A stretch of 64,000 bases of DNA, taken from positions 310,001 through 374,000 of the forward strand of contig NZ_AP012334.1 in NCBI RefSeq assembly GCF_001042695.1. Direction: 5' to 3'. Source of the stretch: Scardovia inopinata JCM 12537 (GTDB lineage Bacteria; Actinomycetota; Actinomycetes; Actinomycetales; Bifidobacteriaceae). A program made the translations under genes and the position numbers. The notes below the pieces were generated by a model that had not been told where the DNA came from, made no database searches, and worked only from the letters and a program-made list of their open reading frames with translations. Each line of letters begins with the position of its first letter. Position 1 is the first letter of the stretch. Positions 8,710-17,901 of this stretch are shown here, in pieces.

Positions 8710-8880
8710 ATGGCAAAGAAGAGTGCCGCAATTCGTCCTGGCATTACGCTGGCCTGCACCGTCTGCAAGGAACGCAACTACATTACAACCAAAAATCGCC
8801 GTAATACCCCGGATCGTCTTGAGCTGAAGAAGTTCTGCTCCCGTTGTGGCAAGCAGACACTTCACCGTGAGACTCGGTAA
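8710..8880 (+). CDS. rpmG: Ribosomal protein L33, 56 aa
   Basis: The translated sequence has the L33 layout: [10 protein letters not shown] at the start, CTVC and CSRC pairs that bind zinc, [21 protein letters not shown] in between (residue positions about 23-43), and KQTLHRETR at the end. It is the zinc-binding (C+) form. GAAAGGTG lies upstream of ATG 8710. It follows three tRNA genes, a common arrangement in actinobacteria, and is ended by a strong terminator at about 9000. Confidence 0.95.
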   Translation: MAKKSAAIRPGITLACTVCKERNYITTKNRRNTPDRLELKKFCSRCGKQTLHRETR

Positions 8881-8996
8881 GATAAGCCTCTGACTATCTC
8901 CCGCCTGTCTTTGAAAGGATAGGCGGAATCTATAAGATATAAAGGTAAATTTATCACGATAGATTAAAGATAACGTTAGTAAGCATAAAGAGCGTA

Positions 8997-9025
8997 AAGG
9001 CCCGGTAGAAACCGGGCCTTTTTGT
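8997..9025 (+). terminator. Rho-independent terminator after rpmG
   Basis: Perfect 10-bp stem AAGGCCCGGT (8997-9006) and ACCGGGCCTT (9011-9020) with a 4-base loop and a T5 tail. An A-rich left flank may let it also stop leftward transcription from the dehydrogenase gene. Confidence 0.95.
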
Positions 9026-9049
9026 GTTCTAATAAGCTTTTAGTAGCTT

Positions 9050-10093
9050 TTAGTCGCTGACAACAACCAGAGACTTTATGGCTTCTCGCTTTGCCATGGC
9101 CTGATAAGCCTGATCGATCTGGTCCAGGGAGAAACTCTGGGTGAAGACCTTCCCGGGATTAATCCGGCCGTCCAAAACTGCCTGCAGAAGTCCATTCTTA
9201 ACATATGTTGTAACCGAGGCAGGGCCTCCGGCAATAATGGTATTGCGGTTAAACAGAGCACCAGAATCCAGCACTGCATTGTGGGGAAGCCCAACCCGGC
9301 CGACTGCCGCACCGGGGCGGCCAACTTTGGTTGCGGTATCAGTCGATTGTGCTGTTCCAACGCATTCCAGAACGGCATCTGCACCATTTCCATCAGTAAG
9401 TTCCATGACTTTAGCCACAGCTTCATCTCCGCGTTCGGGGACAATATCGGTGGCACCAAACTCCCGAGCCAGCTTTTGGCGGTCTTCGTGCCTGCTCATA
9501 GCAATGATGTGACCAGCCCCCATCATTTTGGCAGAAATCACTCCGCATAGTCCAACAGCACCATCACCCATAACAACAACTGTGTCGCCAGGCTGCACAC
9601 GGGAAACGCGAGCTGCGTGATATCCGGTGGCCATTACATCGGATAGAGTCAGCAGGGAAGCGAGCATCCCCTCACTATAATCTTCCGGCTTCCCCGGTAT
9701 TTTGATCAAAGCCCACTGCCCATGCTGGAAGCGGATAAATTCTGCTTGGCACCCGTTGCTGAAATTATCTGTATGACTCTGGCAGTCGCCGTCGAATCCT
9801 GCACGACAAGCGGCGCAGTGCCCACAGCCATGGGTAAAGGGGGCAATAACGAAATCTTCCTTTTTTACGGTTGTGATGGCTGATCCTGTTTGTTCAACCA
9901 CTCCTATTGCTTCATGACCGGTGTTAACTGAGCCGGGCTTCTTGTTGTCGTCTCCCCGGTATGCCCACAGATCAGAACCGCATACGCATGCTCTGACAAC
10001 CCGAATAATAACATCGTCATCTGCTGTAATTTCTGGTTTGGAAACATCGCCGATGGCAACCTTGCCTTTTTCTACGAATACAGTTGATTTCAT
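9050..10093 (-). CDS. Zinc-dependent alcohol dehydrogenase (MDR family), 347 aa
   Basis: A medium-chain dehydrogenase/reductase that oxidises an alcohol or polyol, or reduces an aldehyde, with NAD(P). Catalytic zinc ligands are in CVCGSDLWAYRG (residues about 37-48) and GHEAIGVVE. The structural zinc site is CGHCAACRAGFDGDC (about 91-105). The Rossmann motif is VVMGDGAVGLCGV (about 172-184). The start has AGGAG 8 bases upstream of ATG 10093. It is transcribed divergently from the sugar transporter operon about 940 bases away and ends facing the rpmG terminator. The substrate cannot be told from sequence. Confidence 0.88.
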   Translation of the reverse strand: MKSTVFVEKGKVAIGDVSKPEITADDDVIIRVVRACVCGSDLWAYRGDDNKKPGSVNTGHEAIGVVEQTGSAITTVKKEDFVIAPFTHGCGHCAACRAGFDGDCQSHTDNFSNGCQAEFIRFQHGQWALIKIPGKPEDYSEGMLASLLTLSDVMATGYHAARVSRVQPGDTVVVMGDGAVGLCGVISAKMMGAGHIIAMSRHEDRQKLAREFGATDIVPERGDEAVAKVMELTDGNGADAVLECVGTAQSTDTATKVGRPGAAVGRVGLPHNAVLDSGALFNRNTIIAGGPASVTTYVKNGLLQAVLDGRINPGKVFTQSFSLDQIDQAYQAMAKREAIKSLVVVSD

Positions 10094-10388
10094 TGTGAGA
10101 TCTCCTGACTGTTTATCTGTATGGATTTAAGGACTGTGGTTTACGAGGTGCAGTAAAGCCCTGCGCATGTTTCATATCTCGCAGTTGCTTGCTTGCTCAT
10201 CTGCTCACCACTCACTGCCTTTACTCCAAGTTTAGCAATTATTTTTGTGGCCTGATTCTGATTTTTTTATCAGAGATAATGTTTTTTATTGGCAATAATG
10301 TCTATCTACGGTCTATTTTTAATTAACTTGCCTTAGTAATTCGCAGACAAAGGGGAAAAAGAAAAGGGAAGAAAAAGGAAAAAGAAAG

Positions 10389-10413
10389 AAGCCCGGTCGT
10401 AGCCGGGCTTTTT
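10389..10413 (+). terminator. Orphan hairpin terminator
   Basis: Stem AAGCCCGG (10389-10396) and CCGGGCTT (10403-10410), loop TCGTAG, T5 tail. It lies 300 bases upstream of the dehydrogenase start with no rightward gene before it, and the A-rich left flank means it could work on either strand. It may insulate the dehydrogenase promoter or end an unannotated short transcript. Confidence 0.75.
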
Positions 10414-10921
10414 CAGAGAAGGAGAGAGAAGAAAGGTTCAGTTATAAGGATTCAGTTATCAAGGAGATTATCCCTGGCCGGTGAAGATGAAGATTTGCTC
10501 CGTCTTTGTGCCGGTAGTTATTATTAAAGACCGATAAGCTTGGCGCCTGTCCGGTGTGTCGCTGAGTACTGTCTGAGAAAGCTGAGATTTTGCTTAATCT
10601 GTACTTTGATATATCTGAAGCAATGGATCATAGGAGATCATGGAGGTTCGCAGGGAAGTATGAGGCATAGGGGAGGCATAAGAATGGTAAGGTAAGGATC
10701 GATAGATCACGATGACCAAAGTAAGGGTGTATGCAGCAGATTGCATATGCAGCATGACGGGAAGTTCCTGGCGCATGTACGCCGCCCTTAGAAGAAGTAA
10801 AATAATTTCTTGTCAAACTTTCCCTTCGAAGGTCGAAGTGAGTGATAGAGACCGGACGAATACGGCGTAGTAAACTGATGTTAGAAGAATAAAGGCGACA
10901 CGCCAGGAACAATTTGCACAT

Positions 10922-10941
10922 ATGGTACAACGGTGTATCAT
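10922..10941. promoter_or_regulatory. Imperfect palindromic operator, LacI type
   Basis: ATGGTACAA-CG-GTGTATCAT is a near-palindrome with the central CG typical of LacI-family operators. It shares the GGTAC/GTGTA core with the perfect site whose centre is 27 bases downstream. Confidence 0.6.
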
Positions 10942-10947
10942 GAAGGT

Positions 10948-10969
10948 ATTGGTACACAGGTGTACCAAT
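10948..10969. promoter_or_regulatory. Perfect palindromic operator, LacI type
   Basis: ATTGGTACAC-AG-GTGTACCAAT: perfect 10-base arms about a 2-base centre, 68 bases before the binding-protein start. The probable ligand-responsive regulator is the LacI protein encoded at the end of this operon. Confidence 0.75.
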
Positions 10970-11036
10970 GCAGAATAAAGGGATTCCGCTTTGATAATCC
11001 CTCTGCTTATAAAGTTGGCATGGCCAAGGAGATAAA

Positions 11037-12392
11037 ATGTCACGAATAAGAAAAGCCTTAGCACTGGTTGTTTCTGCTTGCGCTTTAATGGGAACTGCTG
11101 CCTGCGGGAGCTCTGGTTCTGCCACGGTTTCTCAGTCTGACCTTAAAAATGCGAAAGGTCAGATTGTTTTTTGGGGCTGGGACACCGGTAATACTATGAA
11201 ATCCCTTATTTCTGCTTTTGAAAAAAAGAATCCGGGAATTACAGTTAAATTCAACAATACAGGCAAAGCGGAAGATACGGCCACTGGTTTATCAAATGCT
11301 ATTGCCGCTGGTAAGGGTGCGCCTGATGTGGTCATGTTGGAAGATCCAACGGTGACGCAATTTGCTGTTACCAATGATTTGGTTGATTTGTCCTCTTTGG
11401 GGGCTCAAAAATACAAAAATGATTTTACGCCTGGACCGTGGAACAAGCTGCAATACAATAATAAACCTTATGCTTTGCCGATTGACTCCGGCCCTGAGTG
11501 CTTCTTTTATAATAAGGCCATTTTTGATAAGGCTGGGGTAGACGCCAGCAAGATCAAAACGTGGGATGATTATTATCAGGCTGCAAAGAAAATCCGGAAA
11601 ATTGGCTCCTATATTACCAACTCGTCAGGAGCCAGTGGTGATTACCAACCCTTTACTGCTCAAATCTGGCAGGCAGGTGCCAAACCATGGGTAGTAAATG
11701 GTGATAAGATCACCATTAATATGACGCATGATGCTGGCATGAAACGATATATTAATCTGCGTCAGAAGCTGATTGATCAGGATCTGATAGATACCAAAAC
11801 TGCAAACTGGACTGATGATTGGAATCGCGGTCTCAACGATGGGACTATTGCATCATTAACTATTGGAGCATGGATGCCTATCAACCTTATTACTTCCGCT
11901 CCCAATCAAAAAGGTAATTGGAGGGTTGGTACTCTTCCTCAGTGGAAGGAGGGAGACACTGTTTCAGCCGAAGATGGTGGATCAGCTCTGGCTATTCCTT
12001 CTCAATCTAAGAACAAGGCAGCAGCATATAAATTCATTGAGTATTTGACGCATGGTGAAGGTGCTCAAACTATGGCTGATACTGGTACTTTCCCTAGCTT
12101 GAAGAGAATTCTCAATTCTTCGTCTTTCACAGATCCTTCTACAGCTGCAAATAAGAAGACCAATGCCTATTTTGGCGGGCAAAATGTTAACAAGGCTCTG
12201 TCTCAGGCTGCCCAGCGTCCAGTAAAGCCCTTTCAATATCTTCCCTTCAATGCCTATGCCCAGACTGTTTACGGAGATGATATTGCACCCGCCTACACCA
12301 AGAAAATCACAGTGGAGCAGGCAATGAATTCTTATGCTAAGAATCTGGCCAAGCATGGCAAGGAACAGGGTTATACAGTAACAGTTAAGTAA
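11037..12392 (+). CDS. Sugar ABC transporter solute-binding lipoprotein, 451 aa
   Basis: Captures an oligosaccharide outside the membrane and delivers it to the two permeases encoded next. The N-terminus is a lipoprotein signal: basic RIRK, hydrophobic core, lipobox LMGTAAC with Cys23 as the lipidated residue. The mature part shows the group 1 binding-protein fold (QIVFWGWDTGNT, KGAPDVVMLEDP, YALPIDSGPECFFYNK, GSALAIPSQSKNK). AAGGAG (11026-11031) lies 5 bases before the ATG. The gene order binding protein, permease, permease, GH42, LacI is like the gos galactooligosaccharide locus of bifidobacteria, so a galactooligosaccharide is the likely ligand. Confidence 0.93.
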   Translation: MSRIRKALALVVSACALMGTAACGSSGSATVSQSDLKNAKGQIVFWGWDTGNTMKSLISAFEKKNPGITVKFNNTGKAEDTATGLSNAIAAGKGAPDVVMLEDPTVTQFAVTNDLVDLSSLGAQKYKNDFTPGPWNKLQYNNKPYALPIDSGPECFFYNKAIFDKAGVDASKIKTWDDYYQAAKKIRKIGSYITNSSGASGDYQPFTAQIWQAGAKPWVVNGDKITINMTHDAGMKRYINLRQKLIDQDLIDTKTANWTDDWNRGLNDGTIASLTIGAWMPINLITSAPNQKGNWRVGTLPQWKEGDTVSAEDGGSALAIPSQSKNKAAAYKFIEYLTHGEGAQTMADTGTFPSLKRILNSSSFTDPSTAANKKTNAYFGGQNVNKALSQAAQRPVKPFQYLPFNAYAQTVYGDDIAPAYTKKITVEQAMNSYAKNLAKHGKEQGYTVTVK

Positions 12393-12442
12393 TCCGGAAC
12401 CGGTTGAGTAGGTCGCCGCGTTCAGCATACAAGGAAAGCATC

Positions 12443-13372
12443 ATGACATCACTACATGAAGAGTCTGCCAAAATACAGATAGAAGAGACAATACCTGTCA
12501 ACAAGCATAGGCCGGATTGGCGGGGATGGAAATTTATGTGGCCTTTTGCGCTGGTTTTCATTTTCGTTTTTATCATTCCGATTTTTTATGCTATTTATAT
12601 TTCCCTTTTTCAAAAGAGGATGATAGGCGGAACCCGGTTTGTGGGATTCAGCAATTACGCTGATTTGCTGCATGATCCCTTATTCTGGGGATCTGTGGGC
12701 AGGGTAGCCCTCTTTACTCTTATTCAGGTGCCTGTGATGCTTTTCCTTGCTGCGGCTATGGCTTTGGCTCTTGATTCCATGAAGTTGCATGGAATGAAGT
12801 TCTTCCGAATATCTACCTTCCTTCCCTATGCGGTTCCTGCTGTGGTGTCCACTATGGTATGGGGATTTATGTATGGGGCTAAATATGGGCTAGTGGGATC
12901 TCTCAACAATTTTTTAGGCACCCATATTGATGTTCTGCAGCCTAAAGTACTTTTGGCTGCCATAGGAAATATCAATACCTGGGAATTTACCGGCTACAAT
13001 ATGCTTATTTTCTATTCGTCATTATCCACTATTCCTCACTCGCTCTACGAGGCTGCCGCTATTGACGGAGCAAGTGAGTGGAGTATTATTCGACGAATTA
13101 AGCTCCCGGAGCTACGTGGTTCTCTTGCTATTACCGTAATTTTCTCTATTATTGGCTCCTTCCAGCTCTTTAATGAGCCTTCTGTTCTGAAGAATATGGT
13201 TCCTGGCAACACTATTGCCACCTACTACACCCCCAATATGTATGCCTATAATTTGTCTTTCACTGCCAATCAAAGCAACTATGCGGCTGCCCTTGCCATA
13301 GTTATGGCAATCATCACTATGGCCATTGCTTATATAGTGCAGCTGAAGAGTATGAAAGAACAGATGAAGTAA
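12443..13372 (+). CDS. Sugar ABC transporter permease (MalF type), 309 aa
   Basis: Inner-membrane subunit with six predicted hydrophobic segments, beginning at MWPFALVFIFVFIIPIF. The ATPase-docking EAA loop reads EAAAIDGASEWSIIRRIKL (about residues 210-230). ATG 12443 is chosen because AAGGAAAG lies 5 bases upstream; an upstream in-frame TTG (12404) would add 13 residues with no site. It is 50 bases after the binding-protein gene. No ATPase gene is present in the locus, so a shared MsiK-like ATPase encoded elsewhere is likely. Confidence 0.93.
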   Translation: MTSLHEESAKIQIEETIPVNKHRPDWRGWKFMWPFALVFIFVFIIPIFYAIYISLFQKRMIGGTRFVGFSNYADLLHDPLFWGSVGRVALFTLIQVPVMLFLAAAMALALDSMKLHGMKFFRISTFLPYAVPAVVSTMVWGFMYGAKYGLVGSLNNFLGTHIDVLQPKVLLAAIGNINTWEFTGYNMLIFYSSLSTIPHSLYEAAAIDGASEWSIIRRIKLPELRGSLAITVIFSIIGSFQLFNEPSVLKNMVPGNTIATYYTPNMYAYNLSFTANQSNYAAALAIVMAIITMAIAYIVQLKSMKEQMK

Positions 13373-13418
13373 TAAAGAATTAAAAGGAAACAGGATAATC
13401 AATTCAGGAGCAGTTACG

Positions 13419-14378
13419 ATGGATAATTATGAAAAAGAAGCCCTTAGGGCAGAGAAAGTACGGGAGCAGAGGGTACGCAGAGACGAGAAGGCGGAACGCA
13501 GGAGAGCTGCAAAAAATGGATTTTCTAATCCGGTTAATCCAACCAGGAGTATCGGTCTTACTATAGTGTGTGCGCTCTTTGCCCTCTACTGCCTTTTTCC
13601 CTTCTTCTATCTTTTAGTTAATTCAACAAAAACACAGGCGGACTTTACCTCTACTTTTGGGTTGGGTCTTGGTCATAGTTTTGCTCTCTGGGAAAATATA
13701 CAAACTGTTTTTGCCTATCAGGGAGGGATTTTTGGCCGTTGGTTCCTGAATACAATTATCTATGTTCTCCTTGGCGCTGGTGGAGCAACCTTGTTGGCGA
13801 TTATGGGCGGATACGCTTTAGCTAAATTTCGTTTTCCCGGAAGAAAAATTTGCTTTGCTGTGATTATTGGGGCAATTTCTGTTCCTGGGATAGCTCTGGC
13901 TGTTCCTCAGTTCCTCCTTTTCGCCCAACTAGGGCTGACAAATACACCTTGGGCCATGATAATTCCCAGTTTGGTCAGTACTTTTGGCCTCTATTTAATG
14001 TGGATTTTTTCTGATCAGGCAGTCCCTGATGAGCTATTAGAAGCAGCCCGTGTTGACGGAGCAGGAGAAATGAGGACTTTCTTCCAGATTTCTCTGCCAT
14101 TGTTGGCTCCAGGAATTGTGACAACAGCTTTATTTACCATTGTGGCAACATGGAATAATTATTTTCTTCCTTTAATCATGATCAAAGATGCTAATTGGTA
14201 TCCATTGACTATAGGCCTTAATCAGTGGAAGGATCAGGCGGGAACCGCCGGTGGGCAGGCAATTCAAAACCTGGTAATTACCGGGAGTTTGATTACTATT
14301 ATCCCTCTGGTTATTGCTTTCCTTCTTTTGCAGCGTTACTGGCAGGCAGGTCTTGCTGCCGGAGCTGTCAAGGAATAA
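13419..14378 (+). CDS. Sugar ABC transporter permease (MalG type), 319 aa
   Basis: Second permease of the heterodimer. A charged cytoplasmic N-terminus (KEALRAEKVREQRVRRDEK) precedes six hydrophobic segments, starting with IGLTIVCALFALYCLFPFF. The EAA loop reads EAARVDGAGEMRTFFQISL. CAGGAG lies 10 bases upstream of the ATG. It follows the first permease by 46 bases and precedes the GH42 gene by 38 bases, so it belongs to the same operon. Confidence 0.93.
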   Translation: MDNYEKEALRAEKVREQRVRRDEKAERRRAAKNGFSNPVNPTRSIGLTIVCALFALYCLFPFFYLLVNSTKTQADFTSTFGLGLGHSFALWENIQTVFAYQGGIFGRWFLNTIIYVLLGAGGATLLAIMGGYALAKFRFPGRKICFAVIIGAISVPGIALAVPQFLLFAQLGLTNTPWAMIIPSLVSTFGLYLMWIFSDQAVPDELLEAARVDGAGEMRTFFQISLPLLAPGIVTTALFTIVATWNNYFLPLIMIKDANWYPLTIGLNQWKDQAGTAGGQAIQNLVITGSLITIIPLVIAFLLLQRYWQAGLAAGAVKE

Positions 14379-14416
14379 GAAGAAATAGAAATCTACTGAA
14401 TTTTCAGAGGAGAATC

Positions 14417-16714
14417 ATGTCTAGCTCTCATATACCACTGTCGTCTACGGATCTGCCTACACCAGAGTATCATTGCACGGACTGCAATTTTCGTTCTTCC
14501 TACTCATCCCCATCCCCCCAGTCCTCACGCAGGCTGTGGCCCAACCTGATTTGCGATAAGTCGCGCGAAGTAAAAAGCATTGCTTACGGAGGGGATTATA
14601 ATCCAGATCAATGGCCTGAAGAATCATGGGATGAAGATATTCGGCTGATGGTTAAGGCAGGAATTAATACTGTTGCCGTAGGTGTCTTCAGCTGGGGTAG
14701 AATTCAGCCAGCTGAGGATGAATGGGATCTTGATTGGCTGGACACCGTTATTGACAAGCTGGGTTCTGCCGGGATCTCTGTCGATTTGGGTACAGCTACT
14801 GCTTCAGCCCCCTTATGGTTATATGAAAAATATCCTCAGATCCTGCCCGTCCAAAAAGATGGAATTGTAGTAGGCCCCGGTTCCCGGCAATCCTGGAGAC
14901 CGGAAAGCATGATTTATCGAAAATTTGCTTTAGAACTTTGCCGTCGGCTAGCAGAACGGTATGGAGACAATCCCACCGTCACAGCCTGGCATGTGGGAAA
15001 TGAGTATGGATGGAATAACCGGCTTGATTATTCAGATGATGCTTTACGGGGTTTCAGGCTCTGGTGCAGGGAAAAATATGGGTCAGTGAGCAGATTGAAT
15101 GAGGCCTGGGGGACGGCTGTCTGGTCTCAGCAGGTGGCAAATTTTGATCAGATCCTTTTGCCTTATCATATGGGTGATGATTCCATGGTTAATCCTGCTC
15201 AGGAACTGGATTTTCAACGTTATAGTTCGGATGCCCTACTGGCATTTTATAGGGCAGAAAGGAATTGTATTACAGAAATTTGCCCAGAGAAGCCTTGCAC
15301 CACGAATTTTATGATCTCCACTGATCAATGTGCTATGAATTATGCACGGTGGAGTAAGGAAGTTGATTTTGTTTCCAACGATCATTATTTCTTTCCTGGC
15401 CCTGATCATGTAGATGAGCTGCTTTGCTCTGACAGTCTGGTGCGCTCTCTGTCTGATGGGGGTCCCTGGTATTTGATGGAGCACTCACCGTCAGCAGTTC
15501 AATGGAGGGGGGAGAACGCCCGTAAACAGGGTCAACAGCTAACCCGTGATGCCCTAGCCCATATTGCTATGGGGGCAGACGCTATCAATTTCTTCCAGTT
15601 TCGGCAGTCGCAGAGTGGGGCCGAGGCGTTCCATAGTGGAATGGTTCCACACGCTGGGGAAAATTCTTCAGTTTTCCGACAGATATGTGATCTGGGGAAA
15701 GTTTTAGAATGCTTATCAGCCGCAGACTTGACAGATACCCGGCTTGTTTCTTCCCCGGTTGCCATAATTTTTGATGCAGACAGTGAATGGGCCAGCCATC
15801 TGAACACGCTTCCCAGCAGACGGCTTAGTCATTGGAAAGATGTGCTTGCTTGGCACCAAGCTTTTGCAGATCGAGGTATTAATGCCGATATTATTACCTT
15901 TTCTTCTGATTTACACCCTTATAAGATTCTTGTTCTTCCCACCGTACTTGCACTGTCCGATCAGGATTCAGAGCGAATCAAGGCGTTTGCTCAGGAAGGA
16001 GGAACTGTCATCATCAACCATGCGACTGGTTTATTCAATCGGAATATGCAGGTAGGACTGGGAGGGTATCCCTCCAGTCTAAGAGACCTTGTGGGAGTAA
16101 GAGTAGAAGAGTTCAATATATCTGATTCCCTTCCTGGTGGGAGGCATTCTGTAGTAAAGCTTGCTTCTGCGTACACGATGGAATCTTCCTATTGGCAAAG
16201 TATTATTGCTGGACCGGAAGATCTTGATTCATCTATAGAAGTTCTAGCCCGTTATTCTGGCTCCGAAGCGGACTATTGGGGGCTGTCGGGGCTTCCTGCA
16301 ATTACCAGAAAACCGTATGGCCGGGGCTGTGCTTACTATCTGGGTTGTGACCTTGGCAGGCAGGCATTGTCGTTATTCTTGTTGAGGGAGATAAATGAAG
16401 GTTTTCTCAATCCCGCAGGTTTTCTGGAAAAGAATGACCGCGACGAGGTAGAGGAGTTAGCTGCTGATTATGGGCAAGCTCAGACGCATGATTCAGAAGA
16501 ATCCGCTGGATTTGTGCATTTGGTTCGACGAGGGAGCAGGAAAACTTTTCATTTTTATTTTAATCGTGGCCGCCGTTCCGTTCAGCTGAATCTTCCAGCC
16601 GGTACAATCCTTGCATGCGATAAAGCCACTGCTATCAGTATTCAAGAGCATTCTTCACCAGAGCAGTCAGCAGTTTTGGGGCCAAACGGGTTTGTAGTTT
16701 TGCTGAATTCCTGA
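14417..16714 (+). CDS. GH42 beta-galactosidase, 765 aa
   Basis: Releases terminal beta-galactose from galactooligosaccharides, probably in the cytoplasm after uptake by the adjacent transporter, because no signal peptide is present. The GH42 hallmarks are GGDYNPDQWPEESW, FSWGRIQPAE, the acid/base in HVGNEYGW (Glu196), and the nucleophile in LMEHSPSAVQWR (Glu355). The beta-trimerisation domain follows (VAIIFDADSEWAS, HPYKILVLP). AGAGGAGAATC precedes ATG 14417. Compared with typical members of about 690 aa, it carries a Ser/Pro-rich N-terminal extension of about 55 residues. Neighbours suggest the equivalent of gosG. Confidence 0.93.
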   Translation: MSSSHIPLSSTDLPTPEYHCTDCNFRSSYSSPSPQSSRRLWPNLICDKSREVKSIAYGGDYNPDQWPEESWDEDIRLMVKAGINTVAVGVFSWGRIQPAEDEWDLDWLDTVIDKLGSAGISVDLGTATASAPLWLYEKYPQILPVQKDGIVVGPGSRQSWRPESMIYRKFALELCRRLAERYGDNPTVTAWHVGNEYGWNNRLDYSDDALRGFRLWCREKYGSVSRLNEAWGTAVWSQQVANFDQILLPYHMGDDSMVNPAQELDFQRYSSDALLAFYRAERNCITEICPEKPCTTNFMISTDQCAMNYARWSKEVDFVSNDHYFFPGPDHVDELLCSDSLVRSLSDGGPWYLMEHSPSAVQWRGENARKQGQQLTRDALAHIAMGADAINFFQFRQSQSGAEAFHSGMVPHAGENSSVFRQICDLGKVLECLSAADLTDTRLVSSPVAIIFDADSEWASHLNTLPSRRLSHWKDVLAWHQAFADRGINADIITFSSDLHPYKILVLPTVLALSDQDSERIKAFAQEGGTVIINHATGLFNRNMQVGLGGYPSSLRDLVGVRVEEFNISDSLPGGRHSVVKLASAYTMESSYWQSIIAGPEDLDSSIEVLARYSGSEADYWGLSGLPAITRKPYGRGCAYYLGCDLGRQALSLFLLREINEGFLNPAGFLEKNDRDEVEELAADYGQAQTHDSEESAGFVHLVRRGSRKTFHFYFNRGRRSVQLNLPAGTILACDKATAISIQEHSSPEQSAVLGPNGFVVLLNS

Positions 16715-16840
16715 AGGAGAACCAGTCCTTGGTAGAAATGGTCTTCTCTGGAAACTGGTAACAATTGTTCTTCCCAGGTCTCTTTAAAATAAGGATAAGA
16801 ATCTTACGAGAAAGATTCCTTACGAAACTGCGGTGGCTCT

Positions 16841-17899
16841 ATGGACAATAAGATAACAAGAGGCAGACGCGTTACCTTGCGTGACGTTGCCGATCGGGCA
16901 GGGGTATCACTGAAAACCGCCTCGAATGTTATTAATAAAACCGGCCGGATGACGGATGACACCAGGCAGAAGGTGCAAGATGCCATAAGAGAATTAGGAT
17001 ACCAGATTAATGTTGCTGCACGGAATTTGAGCCGCAATAAGACTGGTTTTATTATGTTGGCTGTCCCCTCCCTGACTCCTCCCTACCTGGCTGAGCTGGC
17101 AAATAGAACTATCGATGCAGCAAGGCTGCATAATTATTCAGTATATGCAACAACTTATGCAGAAGGATCGGCCCGAGGGGCAAGAGCCCTTCTCAAGTCT
17201 TTTAATCCCACCATTTGCGATGGCATGATTCTGTCCATGAGTGAAATGGAAGATTTTTCTCAGGATGATCTGGAGGTCTCCTATCCTCTGGTAACCCTGG
17301 GGGCCCGCACTACTTGGGGATTAGCTGATCATGTTGCTCCTGATGATGTTGATGCTGCAGCTCAGGCAACTCGCTACCTGATCGAGCGGGGAAGCCAACA
17401 CCTGGCTGTAATAGGGAGTCGGCAGGATTTTGATCGTGACAGTCTTATGAAGGCTGTTGAGGGCAATGCCCAGCTTCGTCTGCGCGGGATAATTGAAGAG
17501 TGCCAGCGCTCGCAGGTCTTTTTAGACCCTCGCCTCATTGGAAACACGGGTTATGACTGGACAATTGGTTCCGGTGCCCGTGTAACTCAGAGACTTATCG
17601 CCAGCGGTTTGCCCTTCGATGGTATTGTTGCTCTGAATGATCAGCTCGCCATTGGTGCCCTTTTTGCTTTGCGGGAGAAGGGCATTGACGTTCCTGGTCA
17701 GGTCCAGGTGATTGGTTTCGATAATATTGAGGAAGCTGCTTATCTGCAGATTCCTCTTACTTCTATGGACTCCCGGCTAACCTGGACGGCTCCCACAGCA
17801 GTAAATCGTCTACTGGAACGGATTAACACCGGAAATCTTGTCCCTGAAAATTTCACTGCTCAGTCTTCGGTAGTTGCGAGGAGCACTACCCGCAACTGA
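16841..17899 (+). CDS. LacI-family transcriptional regulator, 352 aa
   Basis: The N-terminal helix-turn-helix and hinge are clear: VTLRDVADRAGVSLKTASNV and INKTGRM, then LGYQINVAARNLSRNKTG. The periplasmic-binding-like ligand domain follows (IGFDNIEEAAYLQIPLTSM near the end). It most likely represses the transporter/GH42 operon until a galactooligosaccharide is bound, acting on the palindromes at 10922-10969. It is 126 bases after the GH42 gene. No strong Shine-Dalgarno site is visible before ATG 16841. Confidence 0.92.
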   Translation: MDNKITRGRRVTLRDVADRAGVSLKTASNVINKTGRMTDDTRQKVQDAIRELGYQINVAARNLSRNKTGFIMLAVPSLTPPYLAELANRTIDAARLHNYSVYATTYAEGSARGARALLKSFNPTICDGMILSMSEMEDFSQDDLEVSYPLVTLGARTTWGLADHVAPDDVDAAAQATRYLIERGSQHLAVIGSRQDFDRDSLMKAVEGNAQLRLRGIIEECQRSQVFLDPRLIGNTGYDWTIGSGARVTQRLIASGLPFDGIVALNDQLAIGALFALREKGIDVPGQVQVIGFDNIEEAAYLQIPLTSMDSRLTWTAPTAVNRLLERINTGNLVPENFTAQSSVVARSTTRN

Positions 17900-17901
17900 A
17901 G

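Larger units (their letters stand above)
10094..11036. other. Long intergenic region with orphan terminator and LacI-type operators
   Basis: Nearly 950 bases between the divergent dehydrogenase gene and the sugar-binding protein gene. It contains a GA-rich tract, a terminator-like hairpin (10389-10413), a CCTTCGAAGG palindrome near 10823, and two operators (10922-10969) just before the transporter operon. A 165-codon frame on the minus strand overlaps the sugar-binding protein gene and has no recognisable protein character, so I see no gene here. Confidence 0.6.

Noticed and set aside
10628-11125. Minus-strand 165-codon frame across the sugar operon leader
   Set aside because: It overlaps the signal peptide region of the binding-protein gene, has no ribosome site and no protein-like composition.
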